Shown one piece after another: positions 36,759-46,697 of a DNA stretch of 51,030 bases. The DNA comes from Lutibacter sp. (GTDB lineage: Bacteria; Bacteroidota; Bacteroidia; Flavobacteriales; Flavobacteriaceae): NCBI GenBank assembly GCA_021647265.1, contig JAKIVA010000017.1, positions 1-51,030 of the forward strand, in the 5' to 3' direction. Within the stretch, counting starts at the first letter, position 1; each line of letters opens with the position of its first letter. The notes beneath the pieces were generated by a model. The model was given only the letters and a program-made list of their open reading frames with translations, was not told the origin of the DNA and made no database searches. A program made the translations under genes and the position numbers.

Positions 36759-37745
36759 ATGAATGAACCTATAAAAAAGATTGCAGTTTTAACGTCTGGA
36801 GGAGATGCTCCAGGTATGAATGCAGCTATAAGAGCTGTTGTTAGAGCGTGCACTTATTATAGAATTGAGTGCATTGGGGTTTATAGGGGGTATCAAGGTT
36901 TAATTGAAGGTGATTTTGAATCTCTTTCGGCAAGGCATGTCAGTAATATTATAAATAAAGGAGGAACAATATTAAAGTCTGCTCGTTCTTTAGAATTTAA
37001 AACAAAGGAAGGCAGAGAAAAAGCCTATAAAAATTTAAAAGATGCCAATATAGGGGCAATTATAGTTATTGGAGGAGATGGAACTTTTACAGGTGGTCTA
37101 AAGTTTATAAAAGAGTTTAATTTTCCTCTTGTAGGAATCCCATGTACAATAGATAATGATATTTATGGAACTGATAATACCATTGGGTATGATACCGCTT
37201 TAAATACTGTTGTTGATGTAATTGATAAAATTAGAGACACAGCGAGTTCTCATAATAGATTGTTCTTTATTGAGGTTATGGGAAGAGATGCTGGTTTTAT
37301 TGCTTTAAACACAGGTATTGGAGCAGGAGCAGAGGAAATTTTAATTCCAGAAAAAGACTTAGGTTTAGATAGGCTGGTTGAATCTTTAAATAAAAGTAGG
37401 GAAAGAGGGAAAACATCAAGTATTGTTGTTGTTTCAGAAGGAGATAAAATAGGTAAAAGTGTTTTTGAACTGGCTGATTATATAAATGAAAATTACCCAG
37501 ATTACGATATAAGGGTGTCCGTTTTAGGGCATATGCAACGTGGAGGTTCTCCAAGTTGTTTTGACAGGGTTTTAGCGAGTAGGTTAGGTGTTGCGGCTGT
37601 GGAAGAATTGCTAGACAAGTCAACCGGTATCATGGTTGGTTTTACAAATAAAAAAATATCAAAAGTTCCCTTAGATAAAGCTATAAAAATGAATAATGAT
37701 ATTAATAAAGAATTATTAAAAGTCGCTGAAATAACTTCAGTATAG
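36759..37745 (+). CDS. pfkA: ATP-dependent 6-phosphofructokinase
   Basis: This 328-aa cytoplasmic enzyme phosphorylates fructose-6-phosphate. I use the ATG at 36759; a TTG one codon earlier is an unlikely start. Motifs are LTSGGDAPGMNAAIR (ATP site, residues about 11-25), IVIGGDGTFTGG, the catalytic GIPCTIDNDIYGTDNTIG with the TIDND aspartate, FIEVMGRDAGFIAL, and the C-terminal LGHMQRGGSPSCFDRVLA. Length and motifs fit the bacterial PfkA (ATP) group. It leads a three-gene unit with gap and a sugar kinase immediately after the glucan locus. Confidence 0.97.
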   Translation: MNEPIKKIAVLTSGGDAPGMNAAIRAVVRACTYYRIECIGVYRGYQGLIEGDFESLSARHVSNIINKGGTILKSARSLEFKTKEGREKAYKNLKDANIGAIIVIGGDGTFTGGLKFIKEFNFPLVGIPCTIDNDIYGTDNTIGYDTALNTVVDVIDKIRDTASSHNRLFFIEVMGRDAGFIALNTGIGAGAEEILIPEKDLGLDRLVESLNKSRERGKTSSIVVVSEGDKIGKSVFELADYINENYPDYDIRVSVLGHMQRGGSPSCFDRVLASRLGVAAVEELLDKSTGIMVGFTNKKISKVPLDKAIKMNNDINKELLKVAEITSV

Positions 37746-37774
37746 AAAATAGAATAATTATAAAAACATAAAGA

Positions 37775-38779
37775 ATGTCAACAGTTAAAATAGGAATTAA
37801 CGGATTTGGTAGAATAGGAAGAATTGCATTTAGAGTTGCAGTAAGTAGGCCAAATGTAGAAATAGTAGGTATTAATGATTTATTGGATGTAGAGCATTTA
37901 GCATACTTATTAAAATACGATTCAGTTCATGGAAGATTTGATGGAAAAATTGAAGTGAAAAATGGAAACTTAGTGGTTAATGGAAATGAAATTAGAATTA
38001 CAGCTGAACGTAACCCGGAAGATTTAAAATGGGATGAAGTAGGAGCAGAAGTTGTAATGGATTGTACAGGTATTTTTACGAATCTAGAAGGAGCTCAAAA
38101 ACACATTACTGCCGGAGCTAAAAAAGTTGCTATTTCAGCGCCATCAGCAGATGCTCCAATGTTTGTAATGGGTGTAAATCATCATAAAATTAAGGCCTCA
38201 GACACTATTGTTTCTAACGCTTCTTGTACCACTAATTGTTTAGCACCAATAGCTAAAGTATTAAATGATAAATTTGGTATAGTTGAAGGATTAATGACAA
38301 CGGTTCATGCCGCAACAGCTACACAATTTACGGTGGATGGTCCTTCAAGAAAAGATTTTAGATTAGGCCGTGCTTCTTTAAATAATATTGTTCCAGCATC
38401 TACAGGAGCTGCAAAAGCGGTAGGGAAAGTAATTCCTGAATTAAATGGTAAATTAACAGGTATGGCATTTAGAGTACCAACTGTTGATGTTTCTGTGGTA
38501 GATTTAACTTGTAGATTAGAAAAAGGAGCTTCTTTTGAAGAAGTAAAAGCAGCAATGAAAGATGCTTCAGAAAATGAATTAAAAGGTATTTTAGGATATA
38601 CGGAAGAAGGTGTTGTTTCTCAAGATTTTGTTTCTGAACCTAGAACTAGTGTATTTGATGCAAATGCAAGTATTGGTTTAAATGATAACTTTGTAAAAAT
38701 AGTTTCTTGGTATGATAATGAATTTGGTTACTCTACTAAATTAGTTGACTTAGCTGAATATATCAATACAATAAAATAA
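37775..38779 (+). CDS. gap: Glyceraldehyde-3-phosphate dehydrogenase
   Basis: This 334-aa type I enzyme oxidises glyceraldehyde-3-phosphate to 1,3-bisphosphoglycerate with NAD(P)+. The Rossmann start is KIGINGFGRIGRIAFRVA. The catalytic cysteine is C151 in SNASCTTNCLAP. The phosphate-binding TVHAATATQFTVDGPSRKD and the C-terminal SWYDNEFGYSTKLVDL are intact. It starts 29 bp after pfkA and is probably cotranscribed with it. The ID in IVGINDLLD near residue 33 suggests NAD+ preference (inference). Confidence 0.97.
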   Translation: MSTVKIGINGFGRIGRIAFRVAVSRPNVEIVGINDLLDVEHLAYLLKYDSVHGRFDGKIEVKNGNLVVNGNEIRITAERNPEDLKWDEVGAEVVMDCTGIFTNLEGAQKHITAGAKKVAISAPSADAPMFVMGVNHHKIKASDTIVSNASCTTNCLAPIAKVLNDKFGIVEGLMTTVHAATATQFTVDGPSRKDFRLGRASLNNIVPASTGAAKAVGKVIPELNGKLTGMAFRVPTVDVSVVDLTCRLEKGASFEEVKAAMKDASENELKGILGYTEEGVVSQDFVSEPRTSVFDANASIGLNDNFVKIVSWYDNEFGYSTKLVDLAEYINTIK

Positions 38780-38798
38780 CCTATATTTAATAAAAAAA

Positions 38799-39659
38799 AT
38801 GATTCTAATAGCTGATGGAGGCTCTACTAAGGCCGATTGGGTTTTACTTAAAGAAACAGGAGAAGAATTACTTAGAACAAGAACAGCCGGATTAAATCCT
38901 GCTGTTTTTGACGAGGGATTGTTAGTGAAAAGAATTCAAGAAAACTCTGATTTAGCAACCTATAAAAATAAAATTACACGTGTTTATTTTTATGGTGCTG
39001 GTTGTGGAACTGAGAAGGCTGCATTATTACTAAAGTTAATATTCGAATCGTTTTTTGTGAATGCACTTGTAGATGTTAAAGAAGATACCTTTGCTGCTAC
39101 TTATGCCGTAACAACAAATCCTGGGATTGTTTGTATTTTAGGAACAGGTTCTAACAGTTGTTATTTTGATGGTAAAAATGTGGATGTTAGAATTGCTTCA
39201 TTAGGTTATGTTTTAATGGATGAAGCTAGTGGTAATTATTTTGGTAAAAAGCTAATAAGAGATTATTATTACCACAAAATGCCAAAGGATATTGCAAAAC
39301 AATTTGAAGAGCAATTTGATATTGATGCAGATACTATTAAAAGAAATGTTTATAAAAAGGAGAACCCTAATACTTATTTAGCTCATTTTGCAGAATTCAT
39401 TTTTAAAAATGAACGCAATGTATATTTTAATAAAGTGTTACATAAAGGAATAAAAGATTTTTTTAAGAATAAGATATTTCCTTACAAAGAGTCTGAAAAT
39501 GTTCCTGTCCATTTTGTAGGTTCAATAGCGTATTTTGCCCAAGACATTATTAAGGATGTAGCTAGGTTTTATATGATTGAATTGGGAAATATTGTAAGGC
39601 GCCCAATAGATGGATTGATTGATTATCATCGAAAAAAAATAAAATTAGAGAAACTCTAA
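38799..39659 (+). CDS. BadF/BadG/N-acetylglucosamine kinase-type sugar kinase
   Basis: This 286-aa ASKHA-fold ATPase has the phosphate-1 motif LIADGGSTKADWVLL at the N-terminus, CILGTGSNSCYFDG as phosphate-2/sugar-site region (about residues 110-125) and GYVLMDEASGNYFG, the GxxLGDEGSG-like motif of NagK-type kinases with substitutions. VHFVGSIAYFAQD is the adenosine motif. It is commonly annotated as N-acetylglucosamine kinase in Bacteroidota. Its place after pfkA-gap and the glucan locus makes glucose another plausible substrate. The 3' end overlaps murF (convergent) by 15 bp. Confidence 0.85.
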   Translation: MILIADGGSTKADWVLLKETGEELLRTRTAGLNPAVFDEGLLVKRIQENSDLATYKNKITRVYFYGAGCGTEKAALLLKLIFESFFVNALVDVKEDTFAATYAVTTNPGIVCILGTGSNSCYFDGKNVDVRIASLGYVLMDEASGNYFGKKLIRDYYYHKMPKDIAKQFEEQFDIDADTIKRNVYKKENPNTYLAHFAEFIFKNERNVYFNKVLHKGIKDFFKNKIFPYKESENVPVHFVGSIAYFAQDIIKDVARFYMIELGNIVRRPIDGLIDYHRKKIKLEKL

Positions 39660-40907
39660 AATTCGTTCTAAAGCCATTCCCCGAGAACCTTTGATAAGAA
39701 TTGTAGCTGGGGTATTAAAATTTAAATCTTTAGTTGAATTTTTAAATGCTTCAAAATTATTGTAAACCAAAATATTTTTCACTTTGGTTGAGGTAAATTC
39801 TTTTCCTATTAAATAAACTTTTGAAAAGTTATATTTGGTTACTAAATCAACAATTTTTTGGTGTTCCATTTTACTGTCTTTACCCAGTTCAAGCATATCA
39901 CCTAAAAAAACAATTTTACAAGTACCCTTTAATTGATTTAAATTTTCTAGAGCGGCAAGCATACTGGTTGGATTTGCATTATACGCATCTAAAATAATTG
40001 TGTGAATTCCTTTTTCAATTATTTGAGAGCGGTTGTTTGTAGGAATATAGTTTTCAATTGCATTTTTAATATTTATTTTAGAAACTTTAAAATAATCCCC
40101 AATGGCAATTGCAGTAGCAATGTTGTAGTAATTGTATTTCCCTATCAAATTACTTTTTATTTCTGTATTTTTAAATTGAATTCTTACAAAAGGATTTGAT
40201 TCTACGTATTTTACAATATTTTTATCAAAAGAAATTGTGTTAACTCCAATTGATTGTTTTATTTGAATTTTATCATCTTTATTTACAAAAGCGAGTCCTT
40301 GTGTTTGTTTTAAAAAGTTATAAAGCTCAGATTTACCTTTAATTATACCCTCTACACTACCAAAACCTTCTAGGTGTGCTTTTCCAAAATTGGTAATATA
40401 ACCATAATTAGGTTCTGCAATTTGGCACAAAAAATCAATTTCATTTAAATGATTTGCACCCATTTCAACAATACCTATTTCTGTATCTGTAGACATTGAT
40501 AAAAGTGTTAGAGGTACGCCAATATGATTGTTTAAATTGCCTTCTGTAGCTATTGTTTTGTATTTTTTGCTCAATACAGCATTTAGTAACTCTTTGGTTG
40601 TGGTTTTTCCATTGCTACCAGTTAAAGAAATTATAGGAATGTTTAGTTGTCTTCGGTGAAAATTAGCCAACTCTTGAAGTGTAATTAATACATTTTTTAC
40701 TAAAATAGTATTTTTAGAGTTGTGATATTTTTCTTCATCAATAATTGCATAATGAGCACCACTTTTTAAGGCTTTACTTGCAAATTTATTTCCATTAAAA
40801 TGCGCACCTTTTAAAGCAAAAAACAGACTCCCTTTTCTAATTTTTCGAGTATCGGTATCTACCTTATAGTTTTCAGTATATAAATTATATAATTGTGTTA
40901 TATTCAT
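39645..40907 (-). CDS. murF: UDP-N-acetylmuramoyl-tripeptide--D-alanyl-D-alanine ligase
   Basis: This 420-aa cytoplasmic enzyme of the last soluble peptidoglycan precursor step is a Mur ligase. I use the ATG at 40907 (MNITQLYNLYTE). An upstream GTG would start inside the terminator hairpin. The N-terminal Mur domain holds DTRKIRKGSLFFALKGAHFNG. The P-loop is ISLTGSNGKTTTKELLNAVL, and GIVEMGANHLNEIDFLC and YITNFGKAHLEGFG are MurF motifs. The C-terminal domain has LDAYNANPTSMLAALE and ILIKGSRGMALERILEFL. It converges with the sugar kinase, whose coding region it overlaps. Confidence 0.96.
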   Translation of the reverse strand: MNITQLYNLYTENYKVDTDTRKIRKGSLFFALKGAHFNGNKFASKALKSGAHYAIIDEEKYHNSKNTILVKNVLITLQELANFHRRQLNIPIISLTGSNGKTTTKELLNAVLSKKYKTIATEGNLNNHIGVPLTLLSMSTDTEIGIVEMGANHLNEIDFLCQIAEPNYGYITNFGKAHLEGFGSVEGIIKGKSELYNFLKQTQGLAFVNKDDKIQIKQSIGVNTISFDKNIVKYVESNPFVRIQFKNTEIKSNLIGKYNYYNIATAIAIGDYFKVSKINIKNAIENYIPTNNRSQIIEKGIHTIILDAYNANPTSMLAALENLNQLKGTCKIVFLGDMLELGKDSKMEHQKIVDLVTKYNFSKVYLIGKEFTSTKVKNILVYNNFEAFKNSTKDLNFNTPATILIKGSRGMALERILEFL

Positions 40908-40918
40908 TGTATAAATAT

Positions 40919-40955
40919 AAAAAAACCTCACTGAATTTTCAGTGAGGTTTTTATT
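40919..40955 (-). terminator. Terminator of gldJ, immediately upstream of murF
   Basis: A nearly perfect hairpin (arms 40921-40935 and 40938-40952, CCTCACTGAA/TTCAGTGAGG core) has A/T runs on both flanks. On the minus strand it ends the gldJ transcript 20 bp past the stop. murF starts only 14 bp further on, so murF either depends on readthrough or has a promoter overlapping the hairpin. Confidence 0.85.
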
Positions 40956-40971
40956 TTATTTTAAATATTTA

Positions 40972-42678
40972 TCAATATCTAATTTTTGTTGTAGTTGGTT
41001 TTCTTCTTTTGTATGTCATAGGGCCTAACCTATCTGTAGCACATCGAAAGCCAATATAATTTGTGGCCATATATTCTGGTAAATATCTTCGTTGAGATGG
41101 ATCTAGCCAATACTCTCTATCTCTCCAAGAGCCTCCTTTGTAAACACGAGACTTATCACTAATTAACGTATTTCTTTTTTTAGTATCGTATTGTTGTTGT
41201 ATAAAACCACTTTCTCCAATAACTCTAGGTTTAACAGGAGAATTATACATACGAGGTTTTGTTTCTAACTCATCTTCGTCTTTATCGTAAAGTTTTGTTG
41301 ATGCTAAATCACCATCTCTTGCATCTACATTGTAGGCTTTATCGTAGTTATTTCTCATATAAGCATCACGCTTGGTAATTGGAATGTATTTTATACTTCC
41401 AGGTAAAGCCTTCGGAATTATTTTTCCATTATCTAATGTGTCATATTCAACAGAAGCATCATCTACCATAACAACCTTTCCATCTGTATCAATCATTTTT
41501 TTAGTAAAAATATTACCTCTAAAATAGTTAAAATCATTGGCATCATTATCTATTATAGGTCTGTAAACATCAGCAACCCATTCAGCTACATTTCCAGACA
41601 TATCATAAAGACCAAATGCATTTGGATTGTAAGATCTTACCTGAATTGTAATGTCAGCTCCGTCACTACTCCATCCAGGAATACCACTGTAATCACCTTT
41701 ACCTTGTTTGAAGTTAGCTAATTGATCTCCTCTAAATTTTTTAGATTTATTTCGAGTGTATTTCCCATTCCAAGCATATTTTTTTCTACCTCTAATGTTG
41801 TTGTATTCTCTATTTTCTACAATTGCTTTTGCTGCATATTCCCATTCAGCTTCTGTAGGTAATCTAAACTTTGAAGTTAAAATACCATCAGATATTTTCA
41901 CGTGCCTTCCTGTAAATGAGCCTCTTGAAGGTTTAGGAGCGCCTTTTTTTCTTTTAGCATTTGAAGGCAACCCTTTTCTATAAATAGTAGAATCTCCGTT
42001 AAAAAGTAAATTAGGGTTTGATAGATACGTATCTGTATTAAAATTGTTTTGCCCAATAACTTCAAGTGAATCACTTCTAAATAAAGGGTTTAAAACACCT
42101 TTTTCCATCAATATTTTTTCATTAACTCTATCTGTTCTCCATTTACAATATTGGTTTGCCTGTACCCAACTTACACCAACAACAGGGTAATCTGCGTATG
42201 CAGGATGTCTTAAGTAATTTTCAGTTAGTAACTCATTAAACCCTAAAACATTTCTCCAAACAAGTGTATCAGGTACAGCAGATAAATAGATATCTTTATA
42301 ATTTAAATCATTTGGAGGAAAAACTTTTTCCATCCATTCTAAATAAAATAAATATTCAGAATTTGTTACTTCTGTTTCATCTAAGTAAAATGAACGAACT
42401 TGTTGCTTTACAGGGGTTGTATTCCAATCAAATAATACATCATCTTGTACATGTCCCATAGTATAAGACCCTCCTTCAATTAAAACCATTCCTGGGGGAG
42501 CTTGTTGTCCTTGGTAATTTTTGTTAGAGGAAAATCCTCCAGCAGCTTTATCTTTAGAAGACCATCCAGTTAATGAAGATTTGTTGTCGTACGTTCTGTT
42601 ATGGCAGCTCACAAATAATATTGTTGCAATCACCAATGTTAAAAAACGTGTTACATTAAATAAATTTTTTATAGTCAT
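40972..42678 (-). CDS. gldJ: Gliding motility lipoprotein GldJ
   Basis: This 568-aa outer-membrane-associated lipoprotein is required for gliding and stability of the type IX secretion core. The leader ends ILFVSC (Cys 24) in the N-terminal 25 residues. A formylglycine-generating-enzyme/sulfatase-modifying fold follows from PGMVLIEGGSYTMGH to NYIGFRCATDRLG, with long insertions, as in known GldJ. Landmarks are FYLDETEVTNSEYLFYLEWM, FRLPTEAEWEYAAKA, GLYDMSGNVAEWVADVY and VYKGGSWRDREYW. The divergent neighbour is porU, as in Flavobacterium johnsoniae. The N-terminal codons share a 20-bp direct repeat with the upstream region. Confidence 0.96.
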   Translation of the reverse strand: MTIKNLFNVTRFLTLVIATILFVSCHNRTYDNKSSLTGWSSKDKAAGGFSSNKNYQGQQAPPGMVLIEGGSYTMGHVQDDVLFDWNTTPVKQQVRSFYLDETEVTNSEYLFYLEWMEKVFPPNDLNYKDIYLSAVPDTLVWRNVLGFNELLTENYLRHPAYADYPVVGVSWVQANQYCKWRTDRVNEKILMEKGVLNPLFRSDSLEVIGQNNFNTDTYLSNPNLLFNGDSTIYRKGLPSNAKRKKGAPKPSRGSFTGRHVKISDGILTSKFRLPTEAEWEYAAKAIVENREYNNIRGRKKYAWNGKYTRNKSKKFRGDQLANFKQGKGDYSGIPGWSSDGADITIQVRSYNPNAFGLYDMSGNVAEWVADVYRPIIDNDANDFNYFRGNIFTKKMIDTDGKVVMVDDASVEYDTLDNGKIIPKALPGSIKYIPITKRDAYMRNNYDKAYNVDARDGDLASTKLYDKDEDELETKPRMYNSPVKPRVIGESGFIQQQYDTKKRNTLISDKSRVYKGGSWRDREYWLDPSQRRYLPEYMATNYIGFRCATDRLGPMTYKRRKPTTTKIRY

Positions 42679-42731
42679 TTTTACTTAATTAGGGTTTTAA
42701 TGTCTCGCAATTTACATTAAATAAATTTTTT
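42651..42731. repeat. Pair of 20-bp direct repeats spanning the gldJ start
   Basis: TTACATTAAATAAATTTTTT occurs at 42651-42670 (within the first gldJ codons) and at 42712-42731 (41 bp between copies). The sequence around the copies is not otherwise similar. It may be a regulatory duplication or slippage product. Confidence 0.45.
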
Positions 42732-42852
42732 CACAAGAAATAATTTTAATAAAATATCTTATTATGTTTTTGTAACGATTGTTTTTGTTCTTTATTATAT
42801 GTAATGTTGTATTATATAAAAATAACATTATAAATTCAACGTTATTTGCTTA

Positions 42853-45800
42853 ATGAATTATTTAAAACGAAATTTAATACTTTTATTTATTATTGTTGGT
42901 AATTTATTATTTGCTCAACAAACTAAGGTGAAACAATTTCAGCTAAATTGGATTGATAATGTTGATTTTACCATTAATAAAGAGTTTAAGATTAAAACTA
43001 GTTTAGTTGAGAATAACTTAATTGATGGACATTTAAATCCTACTTTTACTTCGAGTTGGGATATTGAAAATGGCGTTGAGATAGGTGGTTTTTCTATCAT
43101 AAATATACAGTATGAATCTATCTACAATAATTCCAATTTGTACGGTGTTAAATACATTCCTAAAACGTTAGATGTAAAATTTAATATTGTTAAATCTAGA
43201 AATAAAAGCACTGCTATTTTAAATATAATGCCCCTTTTAAGAGAAGGTACTACAATAAAAAGAATAGTATCTTTTGATCTTGAATATTCTGTGGTTGCCA
43301 ATAAGAAAAGTATAAAATCTAATATATCGACCGTTAAAAATTCAGTATTGTCTTCAGGTAATTGGTACAAATTTTCGGTAGATACAACAGGGGTTTTTAA
43401 AATTGATAAAAAATTTATGGAAAATTTGGGAATTGATGTAAAATCAATAAACCCAAAAAATATTCAAATTTACGGCAATGGAGGTCAAATGCTTCCATTT
43501 AAAAATAGTGATTTTAGGTATGATGGTTTGCAAGAAAATGCGATACTTATTGCCGGAGAAGAAGACAATAGCTTTGATGATAATGATTACATATTGTTTT
43601 ATGCAAAAGGACCGCATGCATGGAAAAATACTAAAAGTGCGAATTTAAGTGAGGTTGAACACCAATATAATATCTTTTCAGATAAAGCTTATTATTTTAT
43701 TACCATAGCAAATACTCCAGGAAAGAGAATTATAGAACAAACAAAAATCACCAATACAGCCAATCAACAAATTACAACATTTCATGATTTTACTTTTTAT
43801 GAAAAAGATGAAATAAATTTATTTGCAGCAGGGCAACAATGGTTTGGTGATAGTTATAATATTGAAAATATTCATTCCTATACAATACCATTTAATAATA
43901 TAGATCCTTCAGAAAATGTAATTGTTAGAGTGAGAGGAGTGGCAGAATCATCACTTACATCTCAAATGGATGTTAAAGTAAATAATCAAAGTCTGTTTGG
44001 TGTAAATTTCTATGCAAAAGGAGGTTTAACAAAGGCCGTTGCAAATGAAAATAGCGGTAACATACAGCTGTCAGGTAATTCTGTAAATGTTGAAATAACG
44101 TACAATAATAATGGAAATCCATCAGCCAAAGCTTATTTAGATTATATAGAAATTCTAGGTAAAAAAAAGCTAGTAGGAAATGAAAAACAATTCTCTTTTA
44201 GAAATTTTGAAGTTGATAAAACAGCTGGTGTTTTTGAATATTTAATTGAGAATGCTTCATCTATTAGTGCAGTTTGGGATGTTACTGACGCAATAAACCC
44301 TACAGTAATATCAAATGAATCTACCTCTAATAATTTTATATTTAAAGTAGAAGGAGGCACCCCAAAAGAATATCTTGTTTTAAATGAAAAAGATTATTAT
44401 GTTCCTCAAAAGGTTGAAGAGACCCAGATTGAAAATCAGAATTTACATAGTTTAAATAACATTGATTATGTAATTATTACCCAAGATTTTTTAAAAGAAC
44501 AGGCACAACGATTGGCAGATTATCACATTCAAAATTCAAATTTAAAAGTACAGGTAATTTCGTTACATCAAATTTATAACGAATTTTCATCAGGTTCACC
44601 AGATATTACTGCCATAAGAGATTTTGTAAAGCATTTATATGATAATGCCACAACTAATAAAATTAAATATGTATGTTTATTTGGGGATGCATCCTACGAT
44701 TATAAAGATAGAATAGGAGGAAATAATAATATAGTTCCTGTTTTTGAAGCGTATACAAGTTTTAATTTGGCAACTTCTTTTGTAACAGATGATTTTTATG
44801 GAATGATGGATGCAAATGAAGGAGAAATGAACCTATATGAAAGACAGGATGTTGTAACCGGACGTATACCGGTTTCTGAACCTCTTCAAGCAGAAAAAGT
44901 AGTAGATAAAATTTTAAGTTATTACAATCCAAAATCTTTTGGAGATTGGCGTACTGAAATAACTTTGGTAGCTGATGATATTGATGCATATGGAGAAGAA
45001 GTATTACAAAACGAGATGGAGGGAATAGCTGATACAATTTCGGTAAGCAAACCTGTTTTTAATTTAAAAAAAATATACATAGATGCTTACAAACAGCAAA
45101 CTTCATCTGGAGGAAATAGGTATCCAACAGTAAATACTGAAATAACAAATCAAGTAGAAAAAGGAACATTACTGATTGATTATTTTGGGCATGGAGGAGA
45201 AGATGGCTGGGCGGGTGAACGAATTTTAGAAGTTTCAGACATCCAAAATTGGAAGAATGAGTATAAACTTAATCTATTTGTTACTGTTACTTGTGAGTTT
45301 TCTAGGTTTGATAATCCGCTTAGGAAAACGGCAGGGGAATTTGTTCTTTGGAATGAGAATGGGGGAGCAGCATTCTTAATCTCAACTACAAGAGCGGTTT
45401 TTATAAGTGTTGGGCAAATTTTTAATGAGGAGCTTATAAAACCATTGCTAAATTTTAAGAATGAAGATTATACAATTGCAGAAGCATTAATGTATGTGAA
45501 AAATAAATTTACTACAACGCAACGTTATTTTGTGTATGCGCTTGGAGACCCAGCAATGAAATTAAGCATTCCAAAACCAACAATTGAAATAACAAAAATG
45601 AATAATAGAGATATTACTCAAAGTATAGATACAATTAAAGCACTTTCGTACGTTAAATTTGAAGGAAATGTAACAACTTCTAACGGTACAATTTTAAATA
45701 ATTTTAATGGAGAACTAGACGTAACAGTATATGATAAACCTATTATTAAGAGTACGTTAGATAATGATAATAGAAATATTACAATGCAGTTTGAAGCCAT

Positions 45801-46659
45801 TGAAAGTAAAATATTTAAAGGAAGATCAAAAGTTGAAAATGGCAAATTTAGTTTTGATTTTGTTGCTCCACGAGATATTAAAGTAGCGTATGGAAAGGGG
45901 AAACTTAGTTTTTACGCCTCAAATGAGTCAATAGATAAGGCTGGTTATAGTTTTGATATAACTATAGGAGGTATAAATATAAATGCTCCTGAAGATAATG
46001 ATGGTCCAAAAGTACAATTATACATGAACGACCAAAATTTTGTCAATGGAGGAAATACCAATGAATCTCCTTTGTTTATTGCCGTGCTTGAAGATGAAAG
46101 TGGTATCAATACATCAATTACAGCTGTTGACCATGACATTGTAGCAATTTTAGATGAAGACCAATCAAATCCAATTATTTTAAACGATTTTTATCAAACA
46201 GAACTCAATGATTATAGAAAAGGGAAGGTAAATTATCAATTTAGAAATCTTTTACCAGGCCTGCATACCTTAACCTTAAAAGTTTGGGACACCTACAATA
46301 ATTTATCAGAAACTACGTTTACGTTTTTTGTAGTTGATGACAGTGATTTAATACTAAGTAATGTTTTAAATTACCCAAATCCATTTATAAACTATACTGA
46401 GTTTTGGTTTAATCACAACAAACCAAATGAGTTATTAGATGTTCAAATTCAAATTTTCACTGTATCAGGTAAATTGGTGAAAACTATAAATGAATCAGTA
46501 CAATCTGAGGGTAATTTGTCAAGATCAATTAGTTGGAATGGTTTGGATGATTTTGGTTCAAGGATAGGAAAAGGAGTTTATATATATAAATTAAAAGTAA
46601 AATCTAATAATTCGAATGCTAAAGCAGAAAAAATAGAAAAATTAGTAATACTTCAATAA
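42853..46659 (+). CDS. porU: Type IX secretion system sortase PorU
   Basis: This 1268-aa outer-membrane gingipain-type (C25) peptidase removes C-terminal sorting domains of T9SS cargo and attaches the cargo to the surface. The signal peptide ends LLFAQ (residue 22). A large N-terminal beta region is followed by the C25 domain with YVCLFGDASYDYKDR. Catalytic H780 lies in LIDYFGHGGEDGW and catalytic C814 in FVTVTCEFSRFDNP. Beta domains follow, and a C-terminal domain begins NYPNPF (about 1173) and ends YKLKVKSNN...LVILQ. The position divergent from gldJ and before porV is the conserved flavobacterial arrangement. It should process the GH13 amylase of this window. Confidence 0.96.
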   Translation: MNYLKRNLILLFIIVGNLLFAQQTKVKQFQLNWIDNVDFTINKEFKIKTSLVENNLIDGHLNPTFTSSWDIENGVEIGGFSIINIQYESIYNNSNLYGVKYIPKTLDVKFNIVKSRNKSTAILNIMPLLREGTTIKRIVSFDLEYSVVANKKSIKSNISTVKNSVLSSGNWYKFSVDTTGVFKIDKKFMENLGIDVKSINPKNIQIYGNGGQMLPFKNSDFRYDGLQENAILIAGEEDNSFDDNDYILFYAKGPHAWKNTKSANLSEVEHQYNIFSDKAYYFITIANTPGKRIIEQTKITNTANQQITTFHDFTFYEKDEINLFAAGQQWFGDSYNIENIHSYTIPFNNIDPSENVIVRVRGVAESSLTSQMDVKVNNQSLFGVNFYAKGGLTKAVANENSGNIQLSGNSVNVEITYNNNGNPSAKAYLDYIEILGKKKLVGNEKQFSFRNFEVDKTAGVFEYLIENASSISAVWDVTDAINPTVISNESTSNNFIFKVEGGTPKEYLVLNEKDYYVPQKVEETQIENQNLHSLNNIDYVIITQDFLKEQAQRLADYHIQNSNLKVQVISLHQIYNEFSSGSPDITAIRDFVKHLYDNATTNKIKYVCLFGDASYDYKDRIGGNNNIVPVFEAYTSFNLATSFVTDDFYGMMDANEGEMNLYERQDVVTGRIPVSEPLQAEKVVDKILSYYNPKSFGDWRTEITLVADDIDAYGEEVLQNEMEGIADTISVSKPVFNLKKIYIDAYKQQTSSGGNRYPTVNTEITNQVEKGTLLIDYFGHGGEDGWAGERILEVSDIQNWKNEYKLNLFVTVTCEFSRFDNPLRKTAGEFVLWNENGGAAFLISTTRAVFISVGQIFNEELIKPLLNFKNEDYTIAEALMYVKNKFTTTQRYFVYALGDPAMKLSIPKPTIEITKMNNRDITQSIDTIKALSYVKFEGNVTTSNGTILNNFNGELDVTVYDKPIIKSTLDNDNRNITMQFEAIESKIFKGRSKVENGKFSFDFVAPRDIKVAYGKGKLSFYASNESIDKAGYSFDITIGGININAPEDNDGPKVQLYMNDQNFVNGGNTNESPLFIAVLEDESGINTSITAVDHDIVAILDEDQSNPIILNDFYQTELNDYRKGKVNYQFRNLLPGLHTLTLKVWDTYNNLSETTFTFFVVDDSDLILSNVLNYPNPFINYTEFWFNHNKPNELLDVQIQIFTVSGKLVKTINESVQSEGNLSRSISWNGLDDFGSRIGKGVYIYKLKVKSNNSNAKAEKIEKLVILQ

Positions 46660-46697
46660 TAAATTAAGATATTTGTTAAGTTAAATTTACCCAATTA

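Noticed and set aside
40908..40931. Longer murF beginning at a GTG
   Set aside because: It would start inside the terminator hairpin. The ATG at 40907 gives the normal MurF N-terminus.
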